A stretch of DNA of 64,000 nt from Pedobacter cryoconitis (GTDB lineage: Bacteria > Bacteroidota > Bacteroidia > Sphingobacteriales > Sphingobacteriaceae), in NCBI RefSeq assembly GCF_001590605.1, contig NZ_CP014504.1, positions 5,208,001 through 5,272,000 of the forward strand, written 5' to 3'. The translations under genes were made by a program, and so were the position numbers. The first letter of the stretch is position 1; the number at the start of each line of letters is the position of its first letter. Of this stretch, positions 53,658 through 62,468 are shown one piece after another. The notes beneath the pieces are model-generated. The model worked only from the letters and a program-made list of their open reading frames with translations. It had not been told where the DNA came from and did not search any database.

Positions 53658-54473
53658 ATGAAACTAATATATAAATACGTTATCGTGATTTTCTCCTTGC
53701 TGACTATCCTTACAGCCTGTTCTAAAAAGGATGATGTGCAGCCAGTTTCTGCTAATAAAGCGACACTAAGCCTGCAATTTGACAATATTGCAGGGGACCG
53801 CAATCTGCAACTGAACACGGGTACCTATAAAAATGCTGCTGGAGAACAGTTCTCTGTACAGTTACTGCAATATTTTATCAGCAATATTAAAGTGAAAACT
53901 AAAGACGGTCAGGAGTTCACCGTTCCCCAGGAAGAAAGTTATTTCCTGGTGAAAGAAAGTGACGGGGCTTCACAGTTCTGTAAGGTCAAAGTTCCTGAAG
54001 GTGATTACCAGACCCTCACTTTTACTTTGGGCGTAGATAGTTTAAGAAATACAATGGATATTACTAAACGGACCGGTGTACTGGACCCCACTGGTGGAAT
54101 GGACGATGGAATGTACTGGGGATGGAACAGTGGTTACATTTTCTTTAAAATGGAAGGGACTTCCGAACAAGCACCGATTGACCCGACAGGTGTTCGTAAA
54201 TTCCGGTTCCATATTGGTGGTTTCGGCGGTTATTCAGCACCTACTTTCAATAACATTAAAACGGTTACAGTAGATCTTTCTGCTGCTGGGATAGCACGCG
54301 TAAGAGCGGGCAGGGAAAGTAATGTCCATTTTATGGTAGACGTGATGAAAATTTTCAATGGCAAAACCAATATCAGCATCGCAGCTAATCCACAGGTCAT
54401 GTTTAGTAATTATAGTGTGAATGTGGCCAATAATTTCAGCAGCATGTTTTACCACGACCATACCGAGAATTAA
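53658..54473 (+). CDS. MbnP-family copper-binding lipoprotein
   Basis: This 271-aa protein has a lipobox LTAC with the Cys near residue 21. A beta-rich MbnP domain (PF20243) follows, starting LSLQFDNIAGDRNLQL. The segment GMYWGWNSGYIFFKMEG, near residues 150-165, carries two Trp. In MbnP/MopE proteins a tryptophan is oxidised to kynurenine to form part of a copper site; here these Trp are candidates. It ends SSMFYHDHTEN, with His residues. The diheme peroxidase-like gene follows after 4 bp. Confidence 0.88.
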   Translation: MKLIYKYVIVIFSLLTILTACSKKDDVQPVSANKATLSLQFDNIAGDRNLQLNTGTYKNAAGEQFSVQLLQYFISNIKVKTKDGQEFTVPQEESYFLVKESDGASQFCKVKVPEGDYQTLTFTLGVDSLRNTMDITKRTGVLDPTGGMDDGMYWGWNSGYIFFKMEGTSEQAPIDPTGVRKFRFHIGGFGGYSAPTFNNIKTVTVDLSAAGIARVRAGRESNVHFMVDVMKIFNGKTNISIAANPQVMFSNYSVNVANNFSSMFYHDHTEN

Positions 54474-54477
54474 GCAG

Positions 54478-55527
54478 ATGGGCAAGAGAACATTATATTT
54501 GATTCTACTGGTTTTCAGTCTGTTTATTTATGCCTGTAAAAAGGAAACAAATATCCAGGAAACAGTCAGTACATTTCTGGGCTTTCAAAGGCCTTCCAAC
54601 TTTCCTGAACCAGTTTATAAACTCGAAAATAATAAGCTGACTGAAGCTGGTTTTTTACTGGGAAGGGCTTTGTTTTATGAACCTCGTTTGTCAAGGGATA
54701 ATACCATCTCCTGTGGTTCCTGCCATATTCAGACTTCAGGATTTACCCAGCATGGGCATGATGTAAGTCATGGAATTGATGACCGTTTAGGCAGCCGGAA
54801 TTCACCACCGATTATGAACCTGACCTGGAATAAAACTTTCATGTGGGATGGTGGGGTATTCGACCTTGATTTGCAACCCATCAACCCGATCACCAATCCA
54901 GTAGAGATGGATGAAAAGGTGGAGAACGTACTGTTGAAGTTAAAACAGCTGCCAAAATATGTCACCTTGTTCAACCGGGCTTTTGGGACAGCTGAAATTA
55001 CCAATGCTAGGATGATGAAAGCATTGTCTCAGTTTATGGTCATGTGTGTGAGTGCAAATTCAAAATATGATCAGGTGATGCGCAAAGAGAATGGGCAGAC
55101 TTTTACGCCCGATGAGCAGGCCGGGTATGCTATTTTTAAAGAGAAATGCAGCAATTGCCATAGTGAACCTTTGTTCACTGATGGAACTTTCCGAAATAAT
55201 GGCCTTGTTATTGGGCCTAACCATGATCAGGGTCGCGCTATGGCAACGCTTAACCCTAAAGATGACTATAAGTTTAAAGTGCCAAGTCTGAGAAACCTGA
55301 GTTATACGGCTCCTTATATGCATGATGGGAGGTTTTTAACACTAAGTGGTGTACTTGCACATTATGCGGAAGAAGTTCAGGCAACTCCAAATCTTGATCC
55401 TTTGCTGCAACAGAACGGTAAGCTGGGGATTTCCTTAACTGCAGATGATAAACTCAAATTACTTACTTTTTTAAAAACGCTGGATGATAAGGATTTCGTA
55501 ACCCGGAAGGATCTGGCAGAACAATAA
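54478..55527 (+). CDS. MbnH/MauG-like diheme cytochrome c peroxidase lipoprotein
   Basis: This 349-aa protein is read from the ATG at 54478, four bases after the MbnP stop. An upstream in-frame ATG inside the MbnP gene would spoil the signal. The lipobox YAC is at residue 20. Two CxxCH haem sites are present, CGSCH at 79-83 and CSNCH at 224-228, as in the bacterial peroxidase/MauG family. MbnH members oxidise a tryptophan of the partner MbnP with peroxide. TAPYMHDGRF near residue 290 is the usual late motif. The substrate pairing rests on the gene order. Confidence 0.9.
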   Translation: MGKRTLYLILLVFSLFIYACKKETNIQETVSTFLGFQRPSNFPEPVYKLENNKLTEAGFLLGRALFYEPRLSRDNTISCGSCHIQTSGFTQHGHDVSHGIDDRLGSRNSPPIMNLTWNKTFMWDGGVFDLDLQPINPITNPVEMDEKVENVLLKLKQLPKYVTLFNRAFGTAEITNARMMKALSQFMVMCVSANSKYDQVMRKENGQTFTPDEQAGYAIFKEKCSNCHSEPLFTDGTFRNNGLVIGPNHDQGRAMATLNPKDDYKFKVPSLRNLSYTAPYMHDGRFLTLSGVLAHYAEEVQATPNLDPLLQQNGKLGISLTADDKLKLLTFLKTLDDKDFVTRKDLAEQ

Positions 55528-55535
55528 TATTCCTC

Positions 55536-56456
55536 ATGAAAAAATATATTTTATTACTTTTTATTAGCCTTTGTGGCTTCAGCACTTTTGCTTGTGATAT
55601 CTGTGGCTGTGGTGTAGGAAGCTATTATCTGGGGCTTTTACCTGAATTCAATAAACGTTTTATTGGCTTGCGGTATCAGCATAAAACCTTGAGGACCCAC
55701 TTAGGTCCCGGTGGTAAAACCAGTTACCTCACTACGAATGAAACTTATCAGTCTGCAGAACTTTGGGGAGGCTGGAACCTGGGCAGTAAATTCCGTATCC
55801 TTTATTTTGTTCCTTATAATTTCAATGAGCGGAATAGTGTAGAAACCAAAGGACAGAAGAGTGGGCTGGGAGATATCGCCCTGATGGGTTATTATAATCT
55901 TTTCAGTAGCAGAAACACGGTAAATGACCAATTATTAGTGCAATCGTTGTGGGTTGGCGCCGGGGTGAAGGTGCCGAGTGGTAAATATGAACCACGTGAC
56001 AGGGATGTGCTGACAGAATCTCCAAATAACTTCCAGTTAGGGACGGCCAGCACAGATTTTACATTGAATGCAACTTACGATATCCGGTTAATGGATTTTG
56101 GGGTGAATGTAAATACCAATTATAAAATCAATACCGCCAACAAATACGATTATCGTTATGGAAATAAGTTCACCACCAATGCGCTGGCTTATTATAAAAT
56201 CAGGATTGCGAAAACGTTGACTTTAGCCCCAAATGCAGGTGTGCTTTATGAAACTTCTGCGAAGGATATAGAAAGCAAAAAGTTTGCTGTTGATGTATCT
56301 GGTGGTTATTCTCTGGCTATTTTAACTGGTTTGGAGGCTAATCTTAAAAGAGTTTCTTTTGGTGTGAATTATCAGGCCATTGCTGCTCAAAATCTGGCAT
56401 CGGGTAGTGTAAGTGCGGGAAACCGGCTGATGATACACACTTCGGTTGCTTTTTAA
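55536..56456 (+). CDS. Outer-membrane transporter-like protein with N-terminal Cys motif
   Basis: This 306-aa protein has a signal peptide ending STFA, then the mature N-terminus CDICGCGVGSYYLG with three Cys. The rest is a run of amphipathic strands (RFIGLRYQHKTLRTH; LWGGWNLGSKFRILYF) typical of a barrel, ending in VAF. Its start is 9 bp after the peroxidase stop, so the three genes form one transcript. The Cys motif beside a copper module suggests metal delivery across the outer membrane. No named family is certain. Confidence 0.8.
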   Translation: MKKYILLLFISLCGFSTFACDICGCGVGSYYLGLLPEFNKRFIGLRYQHKTLRTHLGPGGKTSYLTTNETYQSAELWGGWNLGSKFRILYFVPYNFNERNSVETKGQKSGLGDIALMGYYNLFSSRNTVNDQLLVQSLWVGAGVKVPSGKYEPRDRDVLTESPNNFQLGTASTDFTLNATYDIRLMDFGVNVNTNYKINTANKYDYRYGNKFTTNALAYYKIRIAKTLTLAPNAGVLYETSAKDIESKKFAVDVSGGYSLAILTGLEANLKRVSFGVNYQAIAAQNLASGSVSAGNRLMIHTSVAF

Positions 56457-56484
56457 GAAAGCCTCAGGTTTTATTGAATTTTGC

Positions 56485-56513
56485 AAAACAGGCCCGGTTT
56501 TCGGGCCTGTTTT
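56485..56513 (+). terminator. Terminator of the MbnP/MbnH operon
   Basis: AAAACAGGCCCG and CGGGCCTGTTTT are exact inverse copies around a five-base loop, followed by GTTT. Confidence 0.85.
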
Positions 56514-56616
56514 GTTTAAGAAAGGATTGATTTTACTGCAATTGATCGTTGATTTTTGTTAACTAGTGGTGTGATTTCTTAATACAGACATATTCTGATG
56601 CTAATATAAGGGCATT

Positions 56617-56624
56617 TAAATTTG
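56617..56624 (+). promoter_or_regulatory. -7 box TAAATTTG of the Oar-like receptor gene
   Basis: The octamer fits TAnnTTTG and lies 23 bp before the ATG at 56648. Confidence 0.45.
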
Positions 56625-56647
56625 CCGAAAAAATAAGTTCAAATCAC

Positions 56648-59600
56648 ATGATGAAAAATTTACTCTGCACAGTGCTCCTGCTGTTATTTTGTTGTTTTTT
56701 TAAAAACGAATTAGCAGCGCAAACGACTCAGGCATCTATCTCCGGAATTATAACAGATGACCTTAAAAAAACTATTCCTGGCGCATCCGTGCAAGTAAGG
56801 AATGAGTCTACAGGTTTTACAACCAGAACAACCACTAATGCCAAAGGGGAATATACTTTTAAAGAGCTTCCTCTTGGAACACCTTATACGGTTACCGCTA
56901 CCTATATCGGGTTTGGCGAACAAAAGAAAACAGGCTACTCTCTGAATCAGGGGGATGCTTTAAGAATAGATATTTTAATGCAAGATGCTGTAAATAATCT
57001 TGCTGTAGTCGAGATTGTAGGTTCAGGAATGAAAAACAAGACGGAAACCTTAGGTGCAGCGACGACCATTTCGGCCAGGGACATTACCAGGCTTCCAGTA
57101 AACGGACGTAATTTTGCTTCCCTGACTGATCTTTCTCCATTAAGTAAAGGCACAAATATTTCGGGTCAGCTGGGCTCATCTACAGGTTTTACGATTGATG
57201 GGATGACTGCTAAGAACCCAACTTCTGCAGGTTCAACAACCAGCAGAAGCGGTGCGCCTTATTCGATTTCAATAGAGGCAGTACGTGAATTTAAGGTGGT
57301 GACCAATCAGTATGATGTAACTCAGGGAAGAAGTGGTGGTGGTGCAATCAGCGCGGTAACCAAATCAGGAACGAATACATTAAGTGGTAGTGCGTTTACT
57401 TATGGACGCGCGGACTGGTTATCCAGCCCTTATGATATCAATGGAAATAAACGAAAATCAGATTTCTCTACTTATCAATATGGTTTCTCTTTGAGCGGGC
57501 CGATTATTAAAGATAAGTTACACTTCTTTATGGTTTGGGATCATGAAAAGGATTCCCGTCCATTACAAATTGCTAATATCCTGTCTCCGGCAGATGAAAC
57601 CAGGTTGAAAATTAATCAGCCTACGTTAGATCGCTTTGTTGATATTTCACGCAGATTATATGGGGTAGCAAATACACCTCAATTTGGTTCTTTTAATAAA
57701 AAAAGAGGATCTGATGCGGCATTTGCGCGTATAGACTGGCAGATCAATGAGAAAAACCTGTTAACGGTTCGTGATAATTATACAAACAGCAGAAACCCAC
57801 AAGGATTAGAAGACAATACAGCTATCAATTTATATGAATCTTATGGTAATGATAAGAACATTGATAATAGTTTGCTTGCTTCCCTGCGTACTTCCATTAG
57901 TCCGAGATTGACCAATGAATTAAAAGCACAACATTTATACACTTATCAGTTAAGTAGCCCTGGTGATCAATTGCCTTCGGCAAATATTCCGCGTGCTGTT
58001 GTAGAAGGGGTTACTTCTACGATCGGTACAGGATCACTGTCCACAGATATTCAATTGGGAGGACATCGTTTTGCGCAAGAAGGCTTCACAAACAATGTAT
58101 ACCAATTAGTTGATAACCTTTATTATAACACTGATAAAATCAAATATACGTTTGGAGTTGACTTCATGTATACCAATGCCCATTCAACTTATGGAAGTGA
58201 ATTAAATGGACGTTTCTATTTTAGAGAAGATGCGAACACAGGAACTTCCGCGCTGGATAATTTTGAATCAAGAACTCCTTACCGTTATACCAGGGAAGTG
58301 CCTTTGGTGGCTGATCCTAGTGTGAAACAAGGGATTTATAACTCTGCAATTTATGGTCAGATGCAAGCGAAACTTGCATTAGGATTGGATATGGTTGCAG
58401 GTTTACGTCTGGATTACAGCAGCTATCCTAAAGGGAAATTTAATCAGCTGGTATTTGATGAGCTGGGTTTAAGAACTGATAATTCACTTTCTACACTTCA
58501 AATTCAGCCACGTGTTCAATTTAACTGGGATATCAATGATAAACACCAGGATTTTGTTCGTTTCGGCGCGGGTATTTTTGCATCAGACATTAATAACTAT
58601 GCAACGATCAATAATATGGTGTTTGATGGAAATCACCTGGCTTCGATCGATGTGAGAGGGGCAGGTGTACCAAGACCTGATTTTCCTGGTTACCGTGCAA
58701 ACCCAGGCAGTGCGCCTGGACAGGATCTGTTTGGTCTGCCTGGTGTGAATAAATTAACAACAATTAATGCCAATGCGAATGATGCGCAGGTTCCGGTTGT
58801 TTATAAAGCCAATGTATCTTATAGCCGTTTTATTACTGACCGTTTGAAAGTTGGTATTACGGGGTATATGACTTTAGGAAGGCATAATTATATGTACGTA
58901 GATCGTAATATGGTCACTGATCCTTATTTCCGTTTATCAAATGAAGATAACCGCGGAGTTTATGTGCCGGCAGAAACCATTCAGAATAGTTCTCCAGATT
59001 GGCAGCAAGGTCGTATCAGTAATAAGTTAGGCCGTGTGCTGGAATTAAACAGTAAGGGTAAAGTGAATCAGTTTGCCGTGGTAATTGATGGTAGCTACCA
59101 GTACTTTAAGGATGGAGCAATTTCATTCAGTTATACCTGGAATGATGCCAGAGATAATACTTCTTACAATGGTAACGTAGCTAATAGTGCAACTTTATCT
59201 TTACCGGTTAAAGATGATCCGCGCGATTTGAGCAAAATGACAGCATCTGATAATCAGTTTCGCCATAAAATTGTAGTGTACGGGACTTTACCAACCTTTC
59301 ACGGAATTGGGGTTGGTCTTCGTTATTCAGGTATCGGTGGCACGCGCTATACACTATTATCGGGTGGTAATACGAATGGTGATTTTGTTGGAAGTAATGA
59401 CCTGGCTTTCATCTTTGACAGAAACAATCCAGCAGTTGCCCAGAATGTTCGCGCTGGTTTGCAGGCAGTTTTAGACAATCCAAATGCAAGTCAGAGTGTG
59501 AAAGATTATATCCTGAAATACTCCGGACAGATAGCGGAAAGAAATGGCGGGGTCAACAGTTTTTACGGAATCTTTGATTTAAGGATCACCAAGAAATTTA

Positions 59601-59863
59601 AACTGTATAAAACACATACTTTAGAGTTGTCTGGAGATATTTTCAATGTTGCCAACTTATTGAATAAGAAATGGGGCGTGAATGAATCGTTAGGTACCCA
59701 GGCCTTGTACTCGATTGGTATCCCTAAAACGGCAACTACACCTGCTGTTGATGGATTTAATAAAACAACCAATAACTTTGTTTACAGAGTGAATGGTGCT
59801 GGTGTGGTTAAGCCTTCAGGTAATCCTTATCAATGTCAGATTGGACTTCGTTACAGTTTTTAA
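56648..59863 (+). CDS. Oar-like TonB-dependent receptor
   Basis: This 1071-aa receptor has a signal peptide ending LAAQ, a CarboxypepD-reg domain (SISGIITDDLKKTIPGASVQVRN), and a plug with RLPVNGRNFASLTDLSP and the Oar hallmark FTIDGMTAKNPTSAG. A large barrel follows, ending in YSF. Oar proteins are involved in protein or large-ligand transport rather than in sugar uptake, and no SusD partner is present. It starts 191 bp after the copper operon, has its own promoter and is followed 10 bp later by a phosphodiesterase gene. Confidence 0.92.
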   Translation: MMKNLLCTVLLLLFCCFFKNELAAQTTQASISGIITDDLKKTIPGASVQVRNESTGFTTRTTTNAKGEYTFKELPLGTPYTVTATYIGFGEQKKTGYSLNQGDALRIDILMQDAVNNLAVVEIVGSGMKNKTETLGAATTISARDITRLPVNGRNFASLTDLSPLSKGTNISGQLGSSTGFTIDGMTAKNPTSAGSTTSRSGAPYSISIEAVREFKVVTNQYDVTQGRSGGGAISAVTKSGTNTLSGSAFTYGRADWLSSPYDINGNKRKSDFSTYQYGFSLSGPIIKDKLHFFMVWDHEKDSRPLQIANILSPADETRLKINQPTLDRFVDISRRLYGVANTPQFGSFNKKRGSDAAFARIDWQINEKNLLTVRDNYTNSRNPQGLEDNTAINLYESYGNDKNIDNSLLASLRTSISPRLTNELKAQHLYTYQLSSPGDQLPSANIPRAVVEGVTSTIGTGSLSTDIQLGGHRFAQEGFTNNVYQLVDNLYYNTDKIKYTFGVDFMYTNAHSTYGSELNGRFYFREDANTGTSALDNFESRTPYRYTREVPLVADPSVKQGIYNSAIYGQMQAKLALGLDMVAGLRLDYSSYPKGKFNQLVFDELGLRTDNSLSTLQIQPRVQFNWDINDKHQDFVRFGAGIFASDINNYATINNMVFDGNHLASIDVRGAGVPRPDFPGYRANPGSAPGQDLFGLPGVNKLTTINANANDAQVPVVYKANVSYSRFITDRLKVGITGYMTLGRHNYMYVDRNMVTDPYFRLSNEDNRGVYVPAETIQNSSPDWQQGRISNKLGRVLELNSKGKVNQFAVVIDGSYQYFKDGAISFSYTWNDARDNTSYNGNVANSATLSLPVKDDPRDLSKMTASDNQFRHKIVVYGTLPTFHGIGVGLRYSGIGGTRYTLLSGGNTNGDFVGSNDLAFIFDRNNPAVAQNVRAGLQAVLDNPNASQSVKDYILKYSGQIAERNGGVNSFYGIFDLRITKKFKLYKTHTLELSGDIFNVANLLNKKWGVNESLGTQALYSIGIPKTATTPAVDGFNKTTNNFVYRVNGAGVVKPSGNPYQCQIGLRYSF

Positions 59864-59873
59864 TTCTCGTTAT

Positions 59874-60764
59874 ATGAAATATTTGTTTTTAATCGTGGGT
59901 TGTTTTGGTTTATCGACTGCAATTGCCCAGCAAAAAATTGATGTACAAGGTCACCGTGGTGGCAGAGGAATCATGCCTGAAAACTCCATCGCAGCTATGC
60001 TCCATGCAGTAGCTATTGGGGTAAGGACACTGGAATTGGATTGCGTGATTTCTCAGGATAACCAGGTCGTGGTTTCTCATGATTTGTATATGTCTGCCGA
60101 TTTTATGCTGAAACCTGATGGCACAGCAATTACTAAAGCAGAAGAGCAATCACTTTTGTTATATAAAATGCCTTATGAGCTCATTAAGAGCTATGATGGC
60201 GGAACGAAAGTCAATGCTTCGTTTCCAAAGCAACAGAAATTAAAAACAGTGAAGCCATTGTTGGCAGTATTAATTGATAGTGTTGAGACTTATGTGAAAG
60301 CGCATCATTTGAAGCCTATGGCTTATAATATAGAGATCAAAAGTTCGGCTGCAGGAGATGTTACCGCGCATCCTGCTCCTGAAATGTTTGCCAAATTAGT
60401 AATGGATGTGCTTAAAGCTAAGGGCATTACTAAAAGAGTAACTATACAATCATTTGATACCAGGCCTTTGGTGGTTTTGCATCAGCAATATCCAAAACAA
60501 AAGCTTTCTTATCTGATTGCGAACAAAGACAGCTTTAAAGTTAACCTGGATAAGCTTGGTTTCACGCCTGACACTTTAAGTCCATATTATCTGATGATAG
60601 ATGCTGAATTTGTAAAAGAGGCTCACGCGTCAGGTATAAAGGTCTTGCCTTGGACTGTAAATGACGAGCAATCTTTGAAAAAGATGGCAGAGCTGAAAGT
60701 GGACGGTATTATCTCGGATTATCCGGATATGGCTGTTGCATTATTCGGAAGTTACCAGAAATAA
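59874..60764 (+). CDS. Glycerophosphodiester phosphodiesterase
   Basis: This 296-aa protein is read from the ATG at 59874, which gives a signal peptide ending AIAQ; an earlier frame start would lie inside the receptor gene. The GDPD motif VQGHRGGRGIMPENS with the catalytic His and Glu lies near residue 26. ELDCVISQDNQVVVSHD follows with the metal and acid residues. It hydrolyses glycerophosphodiesters in the periplasm. It follows the receptor gene by 10 bp, which suggests joint transcription. A hairpin lies 31 bp after its stop. Confidence 0.93.
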   Translation: MKYLFLIVGCFGLSTAIAQQKIDVQGHRGGRGIMPENSIAAMLHAVAIGVRTLELDCVISQDNQVVVSHDLYMSADFMLKPDGTAITKAEEQSLLLYKMPYELIKSYDGGTKVNASFPKQQKLKTVKPLLAVLIDSVETYVKAHHLKPMAYNIEIKSSAAGDVTAHPAPEMFAKLVMDVLKAKGITKRVTIQSFDTRPLVVLHQQYPKQKLSYLIANKDSFKVNLDKLGFTPDTLSPYYLMIDAEFVKEAHASGIKVLPWTVNDEQSLKKMAELKVDGIISDYPDMAVALFGSYQK

Positions 60765-60794
60765 ATTAACTGAATCAATAGTCTCTCCAAAACG

Positions 60795-60861
60795 GCCTTG
60801 CTGTTTCCTTACTTAATCTCCTGATCCAGGAATTAAGAGCTGGAAATAGCAAGGCTTTTTT
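60795..60861 (+). terminator. Long imperfect hairpin with T-run after the GDPD gene
   Basis: GCCTTGCTGTTTCC and GGAAATAGCAAGGC pair with one mismatch; an inner CTTAAT/ATTAAG pairing extends the stem. A run of six T follows. It probably ends the receptor-GDPD transcript. Confidence 0.7.
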
Positions 60862-61176
60862 GTGAAAGATGTTTTTAGACTGGTCTGGAACTAGTTGGCT
60901 TCGGGATGTCTCCTGTATGAATCCATATCGGTTACAGGGTGCCTTCATAGTGAGTCCACGTATTTACGGGAAAGGTGGACTCATACCTTGGTTAATACAG
61001 CTACAAGCAGAGCGCTGTTGGTCCGCTTTAGCTGAATTAGCAGTAAGATAATTGTTTGTTCTGGCTTTGGATTTCCGAAAATTAAGGCAGCATGAGCGGC
61101 TGCTGAAATAAGTTGAGCATGAAAAATTGACTGTGGTTTTCAGTAGATGGAGGTATTAGCTAAAAGGCAAATAGCT
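60862..61176. other. Gene-poor stretch, possible non-coding RNA
   Basis: The 585-bp gap between the GDPD and XRE genes has no convincing protein. A perfect 9-bp inverted repeat TGAGTCCAC/GTGGACTCA lies at 60951-60959 and 60975-60983. The stretch ends at a strong terminator with no gene in front of it (61177-61213). It could hold a small RNA or a decayed gene; I recognise no RNA family. Confidence 0.3.
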
Positions 61177-61213
61177 AAGCTTCTCTTCTTTTATCAGAAG
61201 GGAAGCTTTTTTT
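61177..61213 (+). terminator. Hairpin terminator without an upstream gene
   Basis: AAGCTTCTCTTCT and AGAAGGGAAGCTT pair with one G-T pair and a six-base loop, followed by a run of T. It suggests that something transcribed lies upstream. Confidence 0.7.
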
Positions 61214-61349
61214 ATTTACCGCTTTACTTTAAGCGACACAAAGTGGGGATTTATTCTGGCTATGGGGAAAATAATTCCCTTATTGAGCATTTATTTCCCC
61301 TTACACGCTGCATGGGGGAGTTGGTTAGAAACTAGTTTATCGTGTTGCT

Positions 61350-61688
61350 TTAAAGTGATGCAGATTTTTGGGTCCTGATGATCTCATACAATTGAATGAT
61401 TTTTTTCTGTTGATCGTTGTAACGTTCACTCAGCTCATCTAATTGTTTTTTTACGTCAGGATACTGCTCGTCCTGGGAGTCTTTCTCTCCTATACGAAGC
61501 ATGTCAATTATCGAAACTCCGTATATATCAGCTATTTGCTGAACTTTATGGAAGGAAACATCAGTTATTCCAGTCTCTATTTTAGAGTAGGCAGTAACAG
61601 ATATTCCCAACTGATCGGCTACGATTTTCTGGCTAATGCAATGCGTATTGCGAATTGCTCTAAGCTTTTTTCCAATATTTTGAATCAT
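61350..61688 (-). CDS. XRE-family HTH transcriptional regulator with coiled-coil tail
   Basis: This 112-aa protein has an HTH_3 domain at about residues 5-60, with ISQKIVADQLGISVTAYSKIETGITDVSF as the helix-turn-helix and DMLRI at its end. A charged C-terminal helix (DVKKQLDELSERYNDQQKKIIQLYEIIRTQ) could form a dimerising coiled coil. The layout is that of small stand-alone repressors common in Bacteroidota. Targets are not evident; no toxin or phage gene is adjacent. Confidence 0.88.
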   Translation of the reverse strand: MIQNIGKKLRAIRNTHCISQKIVADQLGISVTAYSKIETGITDVSFHKVQQIADIYGVSIIDMLRIGEKDSQDEQYPDVKKQLDELSERYNDQQKKIIQLYEIIRTQKSASL

Positions 61689-62038
61689 ATGTTATAGATT
61701 TTAACGGGGATAAGAAAATGATATTTATCAAAAAATAATTTTTGTTACATGAAATGTTGCAAAATAAAGGCCAACGGAAATTCCGTGCCATACCTACGTA
61801 GTTAAGAATTGTATGGATTTAGTTAAATGTGTGGCCAGGCGCTGTATTGGACGAATTGTTGCCGATTTGTATCGTTTCTGTGACTAAGTGTCCAAAGAAA
61901 CTAATAACTGACTAAAAGAGTAAAAGGGTTAGTGATTTTAGTATGGTTAACTTTGTTTTAATCCTTAAGATAATATAGTGAGGCTGAGGGGTAAGGTCCG
62001 GGTTTTTTATATCCGGACATTTAGGGTATCTTTGAATA
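61689..62038. other. 350-bp intergenic region upstream of the XRE gene
   Basis: I see no protein. GTCCGG and CCGGAC form a short inverted repeat near 61996-62018, and TATCTTTG at 62027-62034 is a -7-like box immediately before the small frame at 62039. Confidence 0.35.
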
Positions 62039-62203
62039 ATGAATCCTTTTAAATGGTTAAATAAAACTTCCCACGAACTGCTCGCGCTACAAATGCGGAT
62101 CGCACTGGCTATGTTTTGCCGTTTTCTTTCTATCCAATATCGTTTGGGTGATTCATTTCTTAAAAGCAGCAAGGACTTTATTCATCAGGCCCCAGCCTTT
62201 TAG
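62039..62203 (+). CDS. Possible 54-aa small protein
   Basis: An uninterrupted frame begins MNPFKWLNKTSHELLALQM and ends at the stop at 62201-62203. The middle (RIALAMFCRFLSI) could form an amphipathic or membrane helix. The -7-like box TATCTTTG five bases upstream would give a leaderless mRNA, as for uvrB here. No family is recognised. A minus-strand open frame covers the same DNA but has no promoter and an unlikely composition. Confidence 0.35.
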   Translation: MNPFKWLNKTSHELLALQMRIALAMFCRFLSIQYRLGDSFLKSSKDFIHQAPAF

Positions 62204-62268
62204 AGGTATAGGGGTACAGGAACTAAACCTGATTTAAATTCTTTTCATCATTTTTTATTCTTTCAGAA

Positions 62269-62382
62269 ATGCATTACGGCTTCAGCTTGTTTCGCGTTAC
62301 AGCTATTGCTTTTTGTATTCCTGTTATAGGAATAGAATGTAATCCTGGACATTATGAATTTTTCTTTGAAAATGAGTTGTAA
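62269..62382 (+). CDS. Very small open frame, doubtful
   Basis: A 37-codon frame with a hydrophobic middle (VTAIAFCIPVIGI) lies in the gap before the GreA-like gene. There is no promoter, no ribosome-binding site and no recognised homology. It is listed only because the gap is otherwise empty. Confidence 0.12.
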   Translation: MHYGFSLFRVTAIAFCIPVIGIECNPGHYEFFFENEL

Positions 62383-62468
62383 AGACTTTGAGGAGCATGC
62401 CTCAGCTGAATATTGCAGGCTGGGGCTAATTATCTTTTCATTTTTTTATAACCTCATTATTATCACAT

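Noticed and set aside
53030..56456. Methanobactin biosynthesis locus
   Set aside because: MbnP/MbnH-like genes are present, but no MbnA precursor, MbnB or MbnC was found in the neighbourhood.
60869..61051. 60-aa plus-strand frame in the gene-poor gap
   Set aside because: No ribosome-binding site or promoter, no domain, and it crosses the 9-bp inverted repeat.
61147..61335. 62-aa plus-strand frame across the orphan terminator
   Set aside because: The terminator hairpin lies inside it, which is not compatible with a real gene.
61912..62172. 86-aa minus-strand frame
   Set aside because: It lies opposite the better-supported 54-aa plus frame, has no promoter box and no recognisable domain.
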